Source: Candidatus Woesearchaeota archaeon (GTDB taxonomy: Archaea; Nanobdellota; Nanobdellia; Woesearchaeales; GW2011-AR9). From it: DNA of 64,000 bases. The stretch is taken from positions 1,331,771-1,395,770 of the forward strand of contig JACPIK010000002.1 of the NCBI GenBank assembly GCA_016188115.1, given 5' to 3'. Below the pieces are notes generated by a model. The model ran no database searches and had not been told where the DNA came from. It saw only the letters and a program-made list of their open reading frames with translations. How positions within the stretch are numbered: position 1 is the first letter of the stretch; each line of letters starts with the position of its first letter. Below, one piece after another: positions 1 through 8,998 of this stretch. The position numbers and the translations under genes are program-made.

Positions 1-28
1 ACCATTCTTTTTCGCCACAACCAATCAT
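1..28 (-). CDS. possible start of a gene running off the window
   Basis: On the minus strand an ATG at 28 opens a frame reading MIGCGEKEW to the window edge, 28 bases downstream of the T2SSF-like gene and in the same direction. The spacer is a long purine run without a clear Shine-Dalgarno site. Nine residues are too few to identify a product. It could be the next gene of the operon or a chance ATG. Confidence 0.2.
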
Positions 29-56
29 TCTTCTTTTCTTTCTTTTTCTTCCTCTT

Positions 57-2225
57 CTACGCTGGAACAATTCCTGTATTAAGAATAATACTGTTAGCAA
101 AAATACTGAACAGAACCATTACTACTGCTGCAATAAAACAGTATAATAACGTGCTGGCAATCAAATTTTTCCCTAGCATAAATCTCTCACCAAGCTTATC
201 TGCTCCGTTCTCAATTCCATTCCCTAGAATCGTTAAAATGTAGGCAATTTGAATTACATATAATCCGACAACCAACTGGAAATGAAATGTAGGAATACCC
301 ACTCCAAACAGAGTCAATATATTGCCAAATGCTGATGCATCAGATTGACCAGCAAATTCTGTAAGTTGGGTACTTAATTTAGTGAGAATCGTTGAAATCA
401 TGGAAGTAATTCCCACCACAATTCCTGCAATGGCTGGAGTAAGAAACTTGGTCTGCGCTTTCATTGAAGAAATAACATCTTCCATAAGATCTCGAAGTCT
501 TTCCTCAACACGATGAATCTCTTTGATATAACGCGACATAGAAAGCAACGCCTGCGCAGCAATACGTGGACCTTTGCGTACACTCTCAATTAATACTTTC
601 ATTGAAGATTCAATAACATTAGATGGAAAATTTCGTAATGCTCCCACATGTTGGTCAAAAATAGCTTGTTCAAGACCCATACCTAAACGAGTCATGTTAT
701 GCTCTGCTAGTGCAAAAAATTCTCCTGATGTTGTTCCTTGCATTGTCTGAGCAACTTTGGCAAACGCAATTTCTGCAGGCAAACCATCTCCTAATCTATT
801 CCCTAGTTGAAATAATGCTGAAGAAAACTCTTCCTCCAACGCTTTTGTTTTTTCACGTATCGCTATTACATTCTTGGAACGCAGAGAATAATATAATCCC
901 CATGCTCCTCCAATCCCTGCAACTAATAAAATTGAAAGAAGCGATGCTCCTATGCCATAAGGTCCATATTTTTCTGTAGGGGGACAGAGTTGTGAGGGTG
1001 GGCAAACATAATCCATAAAATTCATACTTTCTCCCAATGGTATTTCAAAATCAGGATTTACTGCATGTAATACTAACGGACTAAACCCAATCACGAGAGC
1101 CACAAACAAGACTGTGAGGCTAAACAATAATGGGTTTATTGCGACAGTCACATTTTTAGAAAGTGAGAGTCGCACCATCCCAAATTTTGCGATACCTTCT
1201 TTTTCAGAGATATCGACTGCTCCATATCCTGCTGGACGTTTAGAAAGAATCATACGACCAAGAAAATAAACACCAATAGGCAAGCTCACATTGTAAAGCA
1301 TAGAAATGTAGAGTGCGGTAACAAACGGTGATCCTTCACTAATAAATGTTACAACTAAAGGCAAAATAACTAATCCCAAAATAGGTAGAATAATACCTAA
1401 CATGTGTAGCATTGTCATGGGTGATTTAAGATTATGGGCATAATGTAACATATTCTCATACGTTCCATCAAGAACCACTTCCAGTCCTTTGTCCAGCAAT
1501 GCTAGACGTCGTTCTTCAGAAGGTTCAAACAGAGATGATTCAACGAGATGGAATGACTCTACAAAATCTTTTTCAATATCTTGCCATTTCTCTAAATAAG
1601 AATTTGCACTATCGCGAATATTACTATATTGTTGTGTTTCTACATCCCACACAATCTTACGAAAATCAAGAGACAGTGGCGCTTCAAGATGATCTGCCGC
1701 AAAACCAATTGCTCGTTCTAAGTTTGAGGTGTGACGCATGTATGTAACCATGTAAAAAATTGCCTGTACCATCTGGTTTGATGCTTTCATCCGCCAGGTG
1801 TTTGCCATAAATGAAGGTACTTTTTGCATCACGGGAATCAGAATAGCGCCCACAATCAGAAAAAATATTACAAAGAAAAAGAGCCCAAAAACTGCATAAG
1901 AAAGCAGCGTTCCAAAAAAGATGACAAAGAGGGGAAGTAGTACTGATAATGACACAACGCCGGTAGGAGTAACATTCAAATGACACATATCAATGTCATT
2001 TTGATATTTTGCTGCGCTTTTTGCATCAACGGAGAGATGAAGAATTTTCTCTGCGCCATTACATAATTTTTCATATAAAGAATAATGTGTGGGATAGATC
2101 TCTTCTTTAAATTGAGTATATTGCTTCGAACTAACATTCTTGGGTTGAACTGCGCCTTCTCCAAATTCTTGGGCAACCTTTGCCTTGTACCGCTGCAATA
2201 AATCTTGATAATCCCGTTCGTCCAT
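57..2225 (-). CDS. type II/IV secretion system F-domain membrane protein (FlaJ/TadC-like)
   Basis: This 722-residue protein looks like the polytopic inner-membrane platform of an archaeal type IV pilus, archaellum or secretion machine. Hydrophobic pairs lie near residues 85-133 and 275-325, with more near 365-390 and 430, and three at the C-terminus (about 600-715). Between them are two helical cytoplasmic stretches, about 145-270 and 470-600, with the look of T2SSF domains (for example LGNRLGDGLPAEIAFAKVA). Two T2SSF domains in one chain is the FlaJ/TadBC arrangement, but 722 residues is long for FlaJ. A GGGAG Shine-Dalgarno sits six bases before the ATG. No FlaI/TadA ATPase is visible beside it, so the machine it serves is unknown. 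Confidence 0.75.
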   Translation of the reverse strand: MDERDYQDLLQRYKAKVAQEFGEGAVQPKNVSSKQYTQFKEEIYPTHYSLYEKLCNGAEKILHLSVDAKSAAKYQNDIDMCHLNVTPTGVVSLSVLLPLFVIFFGTLLSYAVFGLFFFVIFFLIVGAILIPVMQKVPSFMANTWRMKASNQMVQAIFYMVTYMRHTSNLERAIGFAADHLEAPLSLDFRKIVWDVETQQYSNIRDSANSYLEKWQDIEKDFVESFHLVESSLFEPSEERRLALLDKGLEVVLDGTYENMLHYAHNLKSPMTMLHMLGIILPILGLVILPLVVTFISEGSPFVTALYISMLYNVSLPIGVYFLGRMILSKRPAGYGAVDISEKEGIAKFGMVRLSLSKNVTVAINPLLFSLTVLFVALVIGFSPLVLHAVNPDFEIPLGESMNFMDYVCPPSQLCPPTEKYGPYGIGASLLSILLVAGIGGAWGLYYSLRSKNVIAIREKTKALEEEFSSALFQLGNRLGDGLPAEIAFAKVAQTMQGTTSGEFFALAEHNMTRLGMGLEQAIFDQHVGALRNFPSNVIESSMKVLIESVRKGPRIAAQALLSMSRYIKEIHRVEERLRDLMEDVISSMKAQTKFLTPAIAGIVVGITSMISTILTKLSTQLTEFAGQSDASAFGNILTLFGVGIPTFHFQLVVGLYVIQIAYILTILGNGIENGADKLGERFMLGKNLIASTLLYCFIAAVVMVLFSIFANSIILNTGIVPA

Positions 2226-2294
2226 CTCAGCTCCCTTTTTAGTCAGAATGAAGCAAACGAGGTTTAAAAAGGTAGCGTAAGTTGTCCTGAATTA

Positions 2295-3299
2295 CTATTC
2301 ACGCAAGAAACGGGTAAAATCTTCGGTATGTCTAATTGTTTGAACAAGATCGTATGCAGGACCATTACTTGCTACATGGAAGGTATCTCCAATGGTAGTC
2401 GTATCAATGCCTAGATATGTTACAACGCGCTGCGCCATCTCTCTCGCTTTGTTTTCTATAATTGCAAAGAGTTCAGCTTGTTGATCGGCTGGTAAAACGC
2501 GTAGAATATTTTCAGGAACAGAAAAATTCTCCCTGGCTCTATGGCCAAACAAATAACTAACTGCTCTTCGCATCTTACTATTTCTCTCTTCTTCTTTTAC
2601 ATACCCTACAAATTCGAAGTCTCCAACAAAAGAAGTAGGCACTTGATGAGAATCAATACATTTCCCAAATTTGTAGCTAAACTCATTATGTTCTATGCCA
2701 TTGTAGAGGAGAACAATATTACTAAAATCTCGAGGAAAATAAAACTCTTGTACAAACAAACGTAAAAGCCAATTCTTCTCATTAATCTCTCCTTCTTCAA
2801 AACTTTTAGCTCCTACTTGAGAAATTCGCTGTAATCGTTCTTGTTCTAAAGCTTCTTCTAATCTTGCTAGGTCTGGAGGTAATACTTTCTCACTGTGTAT
2901 CTCTGCTTTATATTCATACAAGCCCCAATTCATTCCGCCATTATCAAAAAATAATCCGCAAGGTTGTTCAAATTCGACAGCAACAGATCCATCATTAAAT
3001 GAAGCAAGTTGTGAGAGAGCACGAGCAATAGAAACTTCTTTAATTGCAATATTTCCATCTTTGGGAACCAGCCAGGGGTATTTTCTACGATAATGGTCAT
3101 TTGTATCTCTCTCTGCTTTTATCACATACGGTTGTCCACAATAAGAATCACGAAGAGTAACAGGGCGTGAAGCCTTGAAATCTTGACGATACTCACTACG
3201 CTCAAACCGCTCTGCCTGATCAACATATTCTGGATAGAGGTAAAGCACTCCTTGTCGAATCGGAACTCTGACCAAATCTAACAAATCAGTTTGTTGCAT
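2295..3299 (-). CDS. hypothetical protein, 334 aa
   Basis: I do not recognise this soluble 334-residue protein. It has no signal peptide or membrane segment. Residues about 55-140 contain a lysine strand (YVIKAE), a helix with IKEVSIARAL, and a hinge-like LYEYKAEI, which faintly recall the N-lobe of a kinase-like fold. No HxD or DFG-like catalytic motif follows, so this is only a hint. A minus-strand TATA-like TTATAAAG lies about 27 bases upstream of the ATG, so a leaderless monocistronic mRNA is likely. The gene lies between the T2SSF-like gene and the suf operon on the same strand. Confidence 0.6.
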   Translation of the reverse strand: MQQTDLLDLVRVPIRQGVLYLYPEYVDQAERFERSEYRQDFKASRPVTLRDSYCGQPYVIKAERDTNDHYRRKYPWLVPKDGNIAIKEVSIARALSQLASFNDGSVAVEFEQPCGLFFDNGGMNWGLYEYKAEIHSEKVLPPDLARLEEALEQERLQRISQVGAKSFEEGEINEKNWLLRLFVQEFYFPRDFSNIVLLYNGIEHNEFSYKFGKCIDSHQVPTSFVGDFEFVGYVKEEERNSKMRRAVSYLFGHRARENFSVPENILRVLPADQQAELFAIIENKAREMAQRVVTYLGIDTTTIGDTFHVASNGPAYDLVQTIRHTEDFTRFLRE

Positions 3300-3366
3300 A
3301 AAAATCTCAAAAAGGAGAGAACTTTATAATCTTTTTCAAAATTTCAACACTGTAAAGTAATAACAA

Positions 3367-3660
3367 TTACATCCCTAACATCTCCCGTAACTCCTCACTT
3401 GGCTGCCAGGGGGGGTCAAACGTGACTTCAATGTTAACTTTCTTAACCCCTCTTTCCTCAATTTTCTCTTGCAACTCTTCAAGTAATTGAGGTCCATAGG
3501 GACAGAACGGGGACGTAAACGTCATCACAATCTTAACGCCCTCTTTTGAAATGGAAGTATCATAAATTAACCCTAATGTCCAAATATCAATATGTATCTC
3601 TGGATCTTCTACACTTCTAAATATCTCAATTAGTTCTTCTTGTGTAATCATTTTCATCAT
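3367..3660 (-). CDS. sufT: SufT/MIP18-family Fe-S assembly protein (DUF59)
   Basis: This 97-residue protein belongs to the DUF59/MIP18 family. Family members help mature Fe-S proteins (SufT in bacteria, CIA2 in eukaryotes). The signature is visible: VEDPEIHIDIWTLGLIYD near the N-terminus, then FTSPFCPYGPQLLEE with the family's conserved cysteine, and VTFDPPWQPSEEL near the end. Its start overlaps the sufC stop as ATGA, so it is the last gene of the suf operon and probably translationally coupled. Met codons at 3660, 3657 and 3651 are all possible; the first gives the coupled overlap. The precise role here is inferred from family and context. Confidence 0.88.
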   Translation of the reverse strand: MMKMITQEELIEIFRSVEDPEIHIDIWTLGLIYDTSISKEGVKIVMTFTSPFCPYGPQLLEELQEKIEERGVKKVNIEVTFDPPWQPSEELREMLGM

Positions 3661-4517
3661 TTTTGTGCCTTTGAATTACTTTGTACATTTGATTTATTCT
3701 TAATTTCTTTAGCATTGCTCTTAGCATGTTTAATGTCGCCAAATCCCTCAGTTTCAATTCTTTCAATAAGGCTTGCTCCCCCTTCATTAACCACTTTTCC
3801 ATCTTGCAATACATACACCTGATCTGGTCTAAGATAATCTAAAAAGCGTTTGTAATGGGTAATAATCACAATAGTCATTTTTGTTTCCTTCTGAAGACGA
3901 TGTAACATTTGGGCAACTGTTTTCATTCCATCAATATCTAGTCCGGAATCAGTTTCATCAAGAAATACAAAACGTGGTTCCAATAACGCCAGTTGCAAAA
4001 TCTCCGCTCTTTTCTTTTCTCCACCTGAAAACCCTTCATTTAATGAACGCCTTGCAAAAGTCTCATCCAATCCCAACAAAGACAATTTCTCTTTGAGTAC
4101 CTGCGCAAATTCTGGCACACTAAGTGGTTTTTCCCCACGTCCTTCACGTTGTGTATTCACCACTGTGCGTAGAAAATGACTTAATCTTACTCCTGGTATC
4201 TCAATAGGATTTTGAAATGATAAAAACAATCCTTGTTTTGCTCGTAGATCAGTTGAAATCGATGTAATCTCTTTTCCATCATAAAATATTTTTCCTTTCA
4301 CCACTCTGCATTCAGGATGACCCATTATAGTATAGAGTAACGTACTCTTTCCTGCGCCGTTTGGACCCATGAGAGCATATATTTTTCCTGATTCAAATTG
4401 AAGGGTAACCCCTTTAAGGAGTTCTTTTCCTTCACGTTGAACAACGAGATTCTCAACACGCAAATCAGGAGCAGTTTTATCTTTTTCACTTCTTGGGTTT
4501 TGTTTGTTTTTGTTCAT
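3657..4517 (-). CDS. sufC: Fe-S cluster assembly ATPase SufC
   Basis: SufC is the ABC-type ATPase of the SufBCD scaffold and drives Fe-S cluster assembly in the cytoplasm. This 286-residue copy has Walker A GPNGAGKST near residue 53, an ABC signature FSGGEKKR, Walker B FVFLDETDSGLDID and the switch histidine in IITHYKR. The ETDSGLD form is typical of SufC rather than of transporter ATPases. About 30 lysine- and asparagine-rich residues extend the C-terminus beyond the usual end. The ATG lies inside the 3' end of sufU, so the two genes overlap by 32 bases and are probably coupled. Confidence 0.95.
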   Translation of the reverse strand: MNKNKQNPRSEKDKTAPDLRVENLVVQREGKELLKGVTLQFESGKIYALMGPNGAGKSTLLYTIMGHPECRVVKGKIFYDGKEITSISTDLRAKQGLFLSFQNPIEIPGVRLSHFLRTVVNTQREGRGEKPLSVPEFAQVLKEKLSLLGLDETFARRSLNEGFSGGEKKRAEILQLALLEPRFVFLDETDSGLDIDGMKTVAQMLHRLQKETKMTIVIITHYKRFLDYLRPDQVYVLQDGKVVNEGGASLIERIETEGFGDIKHAKSNAKEIKNKSNVQSNSKAQK

Positions 4518-4929
4518 GTTCTTTACCTTTCGTTGCTTGTCTTTTCACTGCTTGTTGGAGTGTCTTATAGATCAACATCGCGCACTTCATTCGCGACGCA
4601 GTAATGGGAATACCTAATAATTCCAAAACTTTTTCTTCTCGTAATTTTGTAATCTCTTCAATAGTCTTATGTTGGAGTGCCTCGATAACCAGTGACGCCG
4701 CAGCTTGACTTATTGCGCAACCATGACCAGTAAATGTAATCTCTTTGACCTTGCCACCTTTCTTAAGCAAACCGCTCTTGCTCTTTTCTAAATCAATATA
4801 CACAGTCAGTTCATCTCCACATAAAGGATTGTTCTGATGGGCGCAACAACTTGCTCCTGCTAACTCTTTCTTATGTCGGGGATTTCGATAATGATCTAAA
4901 ATCTGTTCTTGATAGAGTTCTTCATCCAT
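4486..4929 (-). CDS. sufU: SufU/IscU-type Fe-S scaffold or sulfur-transfer protein
   Basis: This 147-residue protein is of the U-type scaffold family. The three conserved cysteines are present in NPLCGDELTVYID, GHGCAISQAAASLV and SRMKCAMLIYKTL, with the family aspartate after the first. SufU proteins usually accept sulfur from SufS through zinc-bound cysteines, while IscU builds the cluster. Linkage to sufS and sufBCD favours SufU here. I chose ATG 4929 (MDEELYQEQILDHYRNP), which overlaps the sufS stop by eight bases. A longer frame upstream to 5004 only shadows sufS. The lysine-rich tail (KRQATKGKEHEQKQTKPKK) is an extension beyond the core fold. Confidence 0.93.
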   Translation of the reverse strand: MDEELYQEQILDHYRNPRHKKELAGASCCAHQNNPLCGDELTVYIDLEKSKSGLLKKGGKVKEITFTGHGCAISQAAASLVIEALQHKTIEEITKLREEKVLELLGIPITASRMKCAMLIYKTLQQAVKRQATKGKEHEQKQTKPKK

Positions 4930-6169
4930 GAACAAACACCTCTTCAACAGCCCTAAGCGCCTTGCACAACATATCAATGTCAAAAGGAGTGTTGTATATG
5001 GCAAGTGAAACTCGTGCCGATGAAGCCACCCTCAACACACCATGCAGAGGTTTAGCGCAATGATGTCCAGCACGAATGCACACACCAAAGCGACTTACAA
5101 CCTGGGCAATATCATGAGGATGTATTCCTTTCATTGTAAATGTGATAATGGGTGCTTGATGTGGTTGTTTAAGATTAAGTATTTTTAATCCTTCAATCTG
5201 TTCCATCTTGATACGCGCATAACTCGTCAGTTCTTCCAAATATTTCTCGCTTCTTTGCCGATCAATCTTCTGCAAATATTCAACTGCAGCGCCCAACCCA
5301 ATAGCTTCTGCAATTTTAGGTGTTCCTGCTTCCCATTTCCAAGGCAAATCATTCCACGTAGCACCTTCAAAAGTAACCTCTCCTACCATTTCTCCGCCAA
5401 ATAGAACGGGTGTCAATTCTTCAAGCAATTCATGACGTCCATACAACACTCCAATTCCAGTTGGACCAAACATTTTATGCCCAGAAAAAGCGAGAAAATC
5501 ACATTTCAAATCTTTTACATTAAGGGGATAGTGCGCAATTGCTTGCGCTGCATCAACAACACTATATGCTCCTGCCCTCGATGCAAGCCCAATTAATTCT
5601 TGGGCAGGCGTAACCGTTCCTAACACATTTGATACCAATGTGAATGCCACTATCTTTGTTTTTGCCGTAATGATCTTTCGTGCTTGTGCTAAATCAATCT
5701 TTTGATCGTTCGTCAATCCCACATATCGTACCACAGCACCACGTCGCTTGGCTAATTCCTGCCAGGGTACAAGATTACTATGATGTTCCAAAACCGTAAG
5801 AACAATCTCATCTCCTTTTTTGAGAAGCGGTTCTAGTGCTCGTGCCACAACATTAATACTCTCTGTCGTTCCACTAGTAAAAATTGTTTCTTGGGGAGTT
5901 GCGCCAATAAATGAAGCCACGATTTGGCGTGAATGTTCATAATCTTCAGTTGCTTTTTCTGCAAGAGGATAAATTCCGCGATGAACATTCGCATTATCTT
6001 TGCTATAATATTTATTCATAGCATCAAGTACTGCTTTTGGTTTCTGTGTCGTTGCAGCATTATCTATGTAAACAATTCCTTTGCCATTAGATTTCTGGTT
6101 CAAGAGAGGAAAATCTCGTTTAATCAGTTCAGCTCGTTTCGCTGCGTTGAGTAATAGTTTTGTATTCAT
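4922..6169 (-). CDS. sufS: cysteine desulfurase SufS
   Basis: SufS is a PLP enzyme that takes sulfur from cysteine as a persulfide for Fe-S assembly. The 415-residue length fits the group II (SufS/CsdA) class. Visible landmarks are YIDNAATTQKPKAVLDAM near the N-terminus, the PLP-binding lysine in FSGHKMFGPTGIGVLYG, and the active cysteine in RAGHHCAKPLHG near the C-terminus. It lies 46 bases after sufD and overlaps sufU, so sulfur would pass from SufS to SufU or SufBCD encoded in the same transcript. Confidence 0.96.
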   Translation of the reverse strand: MNTKLLLNAAKRAELIKRDFPLLNQKSNGKGIVYIDNAATTQKPKAVLDAMNKYYSKDNANVHRGIYPLAEKATEDYEHSRQIVASFIGATPQETIFTSGTTESINVVARALEPLLKKGDEIVLTVLEHHSNLVPWQELAKRRGAVVRYVGLTNDQKIDLAQARKIITAKTKIVAFTLVSNVLGTVTPAQELIGLASRAGAYSVVDAAQAIAHYPLNVKDLKCDFLAFSGHKMFGPTGIGVLYGRHELLEELTPVLFGGEMVGEVTFEGATWNDLPWKWEAGTPKIAEAIGLGAAVEYLQKIDRQRSEKYLEELTSYARIKMEQIEGLKILNLKQPHQAPIITFTMKGIHPHDIAQVVSRFGVCIRAGHHCAKPLHGVLRVASSARVSLAIYNTPFDIDMLCKALRAVEEVFVHG

Positions 6170-6215
6170 TTTGTGTTGTTCGTGTTTTTGGATATTTTGA
6201 GTGATGTGGTTAAAG

Positions 6216-7100
6216 CTAAGGCTTAAGGAAGCCTTCTACAATCATGACCATCGCATTTGTTTTACTAATCCCTCGACTTTCAAGATAAAATAACATTTCA
6301 GGGTCAATTTGGGAAATCGTTGCACTATGCGAACAGGTTACGTCATTGTTTTCTACCTCAAGAACTGGAACTGCTTCACCAATGGAGGTCGGTGATAGCA
6401 ACAACAGATCAGACTTTTGATGACCCTGCGATCGTACAGCATCTTTAGTAATATTGAGTTCACCTAAGAAAAGCCCCTTAGCATCTTTTTCAATAACTCC
6501 GCGTGCAATCAGAGACGCTTTACCTTCTTTTCCTTCAAGACATGCACTTACTTTGATATCATGTTCTTTTGTGGTGCGAAACAGAGTGGTATGAATGAGA
6601 TTTGCATTTGCTGAAATAGTGCTCATGGCATGCGTGCGTACAAAGTTTCCTTCATGGATAAATTCTGTGAGTAGGAGTGTTGAATTGGGGTGGAGTATGA
6701 ATGATGAATCAGTGAACACATATGCATGGTGTGCTTGCAAAGTTCGATATAATGTTACTTGTGCCCCACGTTCTATTTCGATGTTCCATTGAAAAGCAAG
6801 ACCAATCCCCCTGATATTTTCAATAAGATGGAGAGTTACTTCTTTTTGTGCTTTTATTATAATATCCTTTTTACCTTGCATGCACCCATTTGGTGCATCT
6901 AATGTAAATGTAAACACACCATCTTTTTCTATAATAATTCTTCCTGCTGTCTTTTTACCTTCAAGAGTTACTTCTGCGCTGGTTGCATTCACAAATCTAT
7001 CTGCATCAAATCCCTCAATACGATTACGTATTCCTAGCCCATAGATTTTTTTGCTTAAATCCATCTCTGTTAGTTTTTTCTTTAATTCAACAGCTTTCAT
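6216..7100 (-). CDS. sufD: SufD-like component of the SufBCD scaffold
   Basis: This 294-residue protein is of the SufB/SufD family. It has the beta-helix type sequence and the C-terminal family motif: DVTCSHSATISQIDPEMLFYL, followed by ESRGISKTNAMVMIVEGFL. It is shorter than many SufD proteins, mostly at the N-terminus. Its ATG directly abuts the sufB stop with no spacer, which suggests coupled translation and roughly equal production of the two scaffold partners. The SufD rather than SufB label rests on length and on the presence of a fuller SufB upstream. Confidence 0.9.
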   Translation of the reverse strand: MKAVELKKKLTEMDLSKKIYGLGIRNRIEGFDADRFVNATSAEVTLEGKKTAGRIIIEKDGVFTFTLDAPNGCMQGKKDIIIKAQKEVTLHLIENIRGIGLAFQWNIEIERGAQVTLYRTLQAHHAYVFTDSSFILHPNSTLLLTEFIHEGNFVRTHAMSTISANANLIHTTLFRTTKEHDIKVSACLEGKEGKASLIARGVIEKDAKGLFLGELNITKDAVRSQGHQKSDLLLLSPTSIGEAVPVLEVENNDVTCSHSATISQIDPEMLFYLESRGISKTNAMVMIVEGFLKP

Positions 7101-8528
7101 CTACATACCCTCTACTTCAAGTTCGATTAACTTATTGAGCTCGACAGCATATTCTAAAGGCAATGCTTTGATTACGGGAGCAATAAACCCACTTACAATC
7201 ATTTTCACTGCTTCGTGAGCGTTCAAACCACGTGACATCAAATAAAATAATTGTTCTTCACCAATCTTACCTACACTAGCTTCATGACTTACTTTAGCGG
7301 AGCTATTATCCACTTTCATAAATGGATAAGTGTTTGAAACAGATTTTGCATCTAACATCAACGCATCACATTCTACTCGTGCGCGGCATCCTGCAGCGTC
7401 TTTATTTATACGAACAAGTCCTCGATAAGAAGCAATGCCGCCATCTTTACTAATGCTTTTTGATTTAATCAAAGATGTTGTATTTGATGCAACATGAATC
7501 ATCTTTGTTCCCGTATCTTGATTTTGTCCTTTTCCTGCAAATGCAATTCCTACACTTTCACTATGTGCATTCTCTCCAATCAAAATGGAAGACGGATAAA
7601 GCATCGTACGAGCACTTCCCATATTCCCATTCACCCAGATCATGGTGGCATTCTTATGGACTATGGCTCGTTTCGTGTTAAGATTATACACATTTTTACT
7701 CCAATTTTCAATGGAAGTGTACCTCATTTTTGCGCCAGGAAGAACATGTATTTCTACACAACCAGCATGTAGAGAACTTTGAGTATAGCGTGGAGATGAA
7801 CAGCCTTCAATATAATGTAATTCTGCTCCTTCATCTACAATAATAAGTGTGTGTTCAAACTGTCCACCACGTTGCGCGTTCATGCGAAAATAAGCTTGTA
7901 ACGGCAGATCAACAACCACTCCTTTTGGAACATAAATAAATGTCCCACCACTCCACACTGCGGCATGAAGCATGATAAATTTGTGATCAGTAATCGGAAT
8001 ACAATTTGTCATAAAATATTTTTGAACTATCTCTGGATACATATGCAGCGCAGTATCCATATTTTCAAAGATAACTCCTTTTTCTTTAAGTGATTTCTGT
8101 AAATTATGGTACACCATCCCTGAATCATATTGTGCCCCAGTCCCTCCAAGAACTGTTTTCTCCGCTTCAGGAATGCCCAAACGATCAAATGTTTTTTTAA
8201 TTTCTTCAGGTACATCATTCCATGAGTCTGTTTCTGTCGCATTCGGATCTACGAAATAAACTATTTTATCTAAATTAAGATCAGTAAGATCAGGACCCCA
8301 TGAAGGAAGTGGTGTTTTTGTAAAAAATTCTAATGCTTTCAAACGCTTCTGTAACATCCACGCTGGCTCATTTTTTGTTGTAGAAATCAATTCAACAACC
8401 TCACGATGAATCCCTGCTCTCGCTACTGTACGCGATTTGTGTTTATCTGCGGGATCATAAAGTGCTCGAGCTGCGTCTACATTCGAATGTCTTTTTTTCA
8501 CTTTAGAATTAATTTTAGCAGCAACCAT
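7101..8528 (-). CDS. sufB: Fe-S cluster assembly scaffold protein SufB
   Basis: SufB is the main scaffold on which the nascent cluster forms in SufBC2D. The 475-residue protein has the expected length and motifs: WGPDLTDLNLDKIVYF, the PKGVVVDLPLQAYFRMN strand, EGCSSPRYTQSSLHAGCVE with cysteines, and the C-terminal HEASVGKIGEEQLFYLMSRG. The last motif is shared with SufD. It starts one base after the stop of the HTH gene, so the regulator and SufB are on one transcript. Confidence 0.96.
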   Translation of the reverse strand: MVAAKINSKVKKRHSNVDAARALYDPADKHKSRTVARAGIHREVVELISTTKNEPAWMLQKRLKALEFFTKTPLPSWGPDLTDLNLDKIVYFVDPNATETDSWNDVPEEIKKTFDRLGIPEAEKTVLGGTGAQYDSGMVYHNLQKSLKEKGVIFENMDTALHMYPEIVQKYFMTNCIPITDHKFIMLHAAVWSGGTFIYVPKGVVVDLPLQAYFRMNAQRGGQFEHTLIIVDEGAELHYIEGCSSPRYTQSSLHAGCVEIHVLPGAKMRYTSIENWSKNVYNLNTKRAIVHKNATMIWVNGNMGSARTMLYPSSILIGENAHSESVGIAFAGKGQNQDTGTKMIHVASNTTSLIKSKSISKDGGIASYRGLVRINKDAAGCRARVECDALMLDAKSVSNTYPFMKVDNSSAKVSHEASVGKIGEEQLFYLMSRGLNAHEAVKMIVSGFIAPVIKALPLEYAVELNKLIELEVEGM

Positions 8529-8529
8529 T

Positions 8530-8934
8530 TTATATGCACTCTTTTTGTTCTATTTTCTTTGTAATACAACCTATTTTATGAGGGTCACATCCTTGAGGAA
8601 TTGGTGAAAATTGATGATGAATTTGACAAAGTACTTTGGTCTTACGAATAAGATGAAGTAATCGCTGCATTTCCTGAAAATAAGAAAAATGATCTTTAAT
8701 TTTAAGAGCAGATTTTTTCATCTCATTAATAATCTCAGGTGGAAATGTTACCTGCATCCCTCGTTTTTTGCTACGGTACTGACTAATCGCCGCTGTATGA
8801 ACGCCAAGCATTGCAGCTACATCTTTTTGCTTTAGACCTTGATCTACTAAAAACAGTGCGAAATATTTTCGAACCGTTGGAATAATGTAATAGGTTTCGA
8901 TCTCTTGAGGATGCAACATCGCTTTGTTAACCAT
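8530..8934 (-). CDS. HTH regulator with C-terminal cysteines, first gene of the suf operon
   Basis: This 134-residue protein has a helix-turn-helix at about residues 35-60 (LKQKDVAAMLGVHTAAISQY, then RSKKRG). A C-terminal region carries C103, H106, H107, C116, C123 and C133. An XRE-type archaeal HTH with trailing Cys/His ligands looks suited to metal or Fe-S binding. As the first gene of the suf operon it is a good candidate for a cluster-sensing autoregulator, analogous in logic to bacterial IscR or SufR but unrelated in domain. The function is inferred from position and cysteines. A TATA-like element about 27 bases upstream gives a leaderless start, and a palindrome covers the ATG. Confidence 0.82.
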   Translation of the reverse strand: MVNKAMLHPQEIETYYIIPTVRKYFALFLVDQGLKQKDVAAMLGVHTAAISQYRSKKRGMQVTFPPEIINEMKKSALKIKDHFSYFQEMQRLLHLIRKTKVLCQIHHQFSPIPQGCDPHKIGCITKKIEQKECI

Positions 8935-8941
8935 AGTTAAC
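8926..8941. promoter_or_regulatory. candidate operator palindrome over the suf operon start codon
   Basis: GTTAAC is repeated at 8926-8931 and 8936-8941 around CATA, and each half is itself a palindrome. The start codon of the HTH regulator lies at 8932-8934, between the two halves. Because the mRNA appears leaderless, this is also the transcription start. A protein bound here could block initiation. I infer it as the regulator's own operator. Confidence 0.45.
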
Positions 8942-8949
8942 TTAGAATG

Positions 8950-8966
8950 AAGATTATTTAAAAAGG
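8950..8966 (-). promoter_or_regulatory. TATA-like element of the suf operon
   Basis: On the minus strand the sequence reads CCTTTTTAAATAATC, a purine-poor BRE-like lead followed by an AT-rich TATA box. It is centred about 25-28 bases before the start codon of the HTH gene, the spacing expected for a leaderless archaeal transcript. Confidence 0.6.
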
Positions 8967-8998
8967 TTGTGGGAAATATCTATTGTGAACAATTAAAA

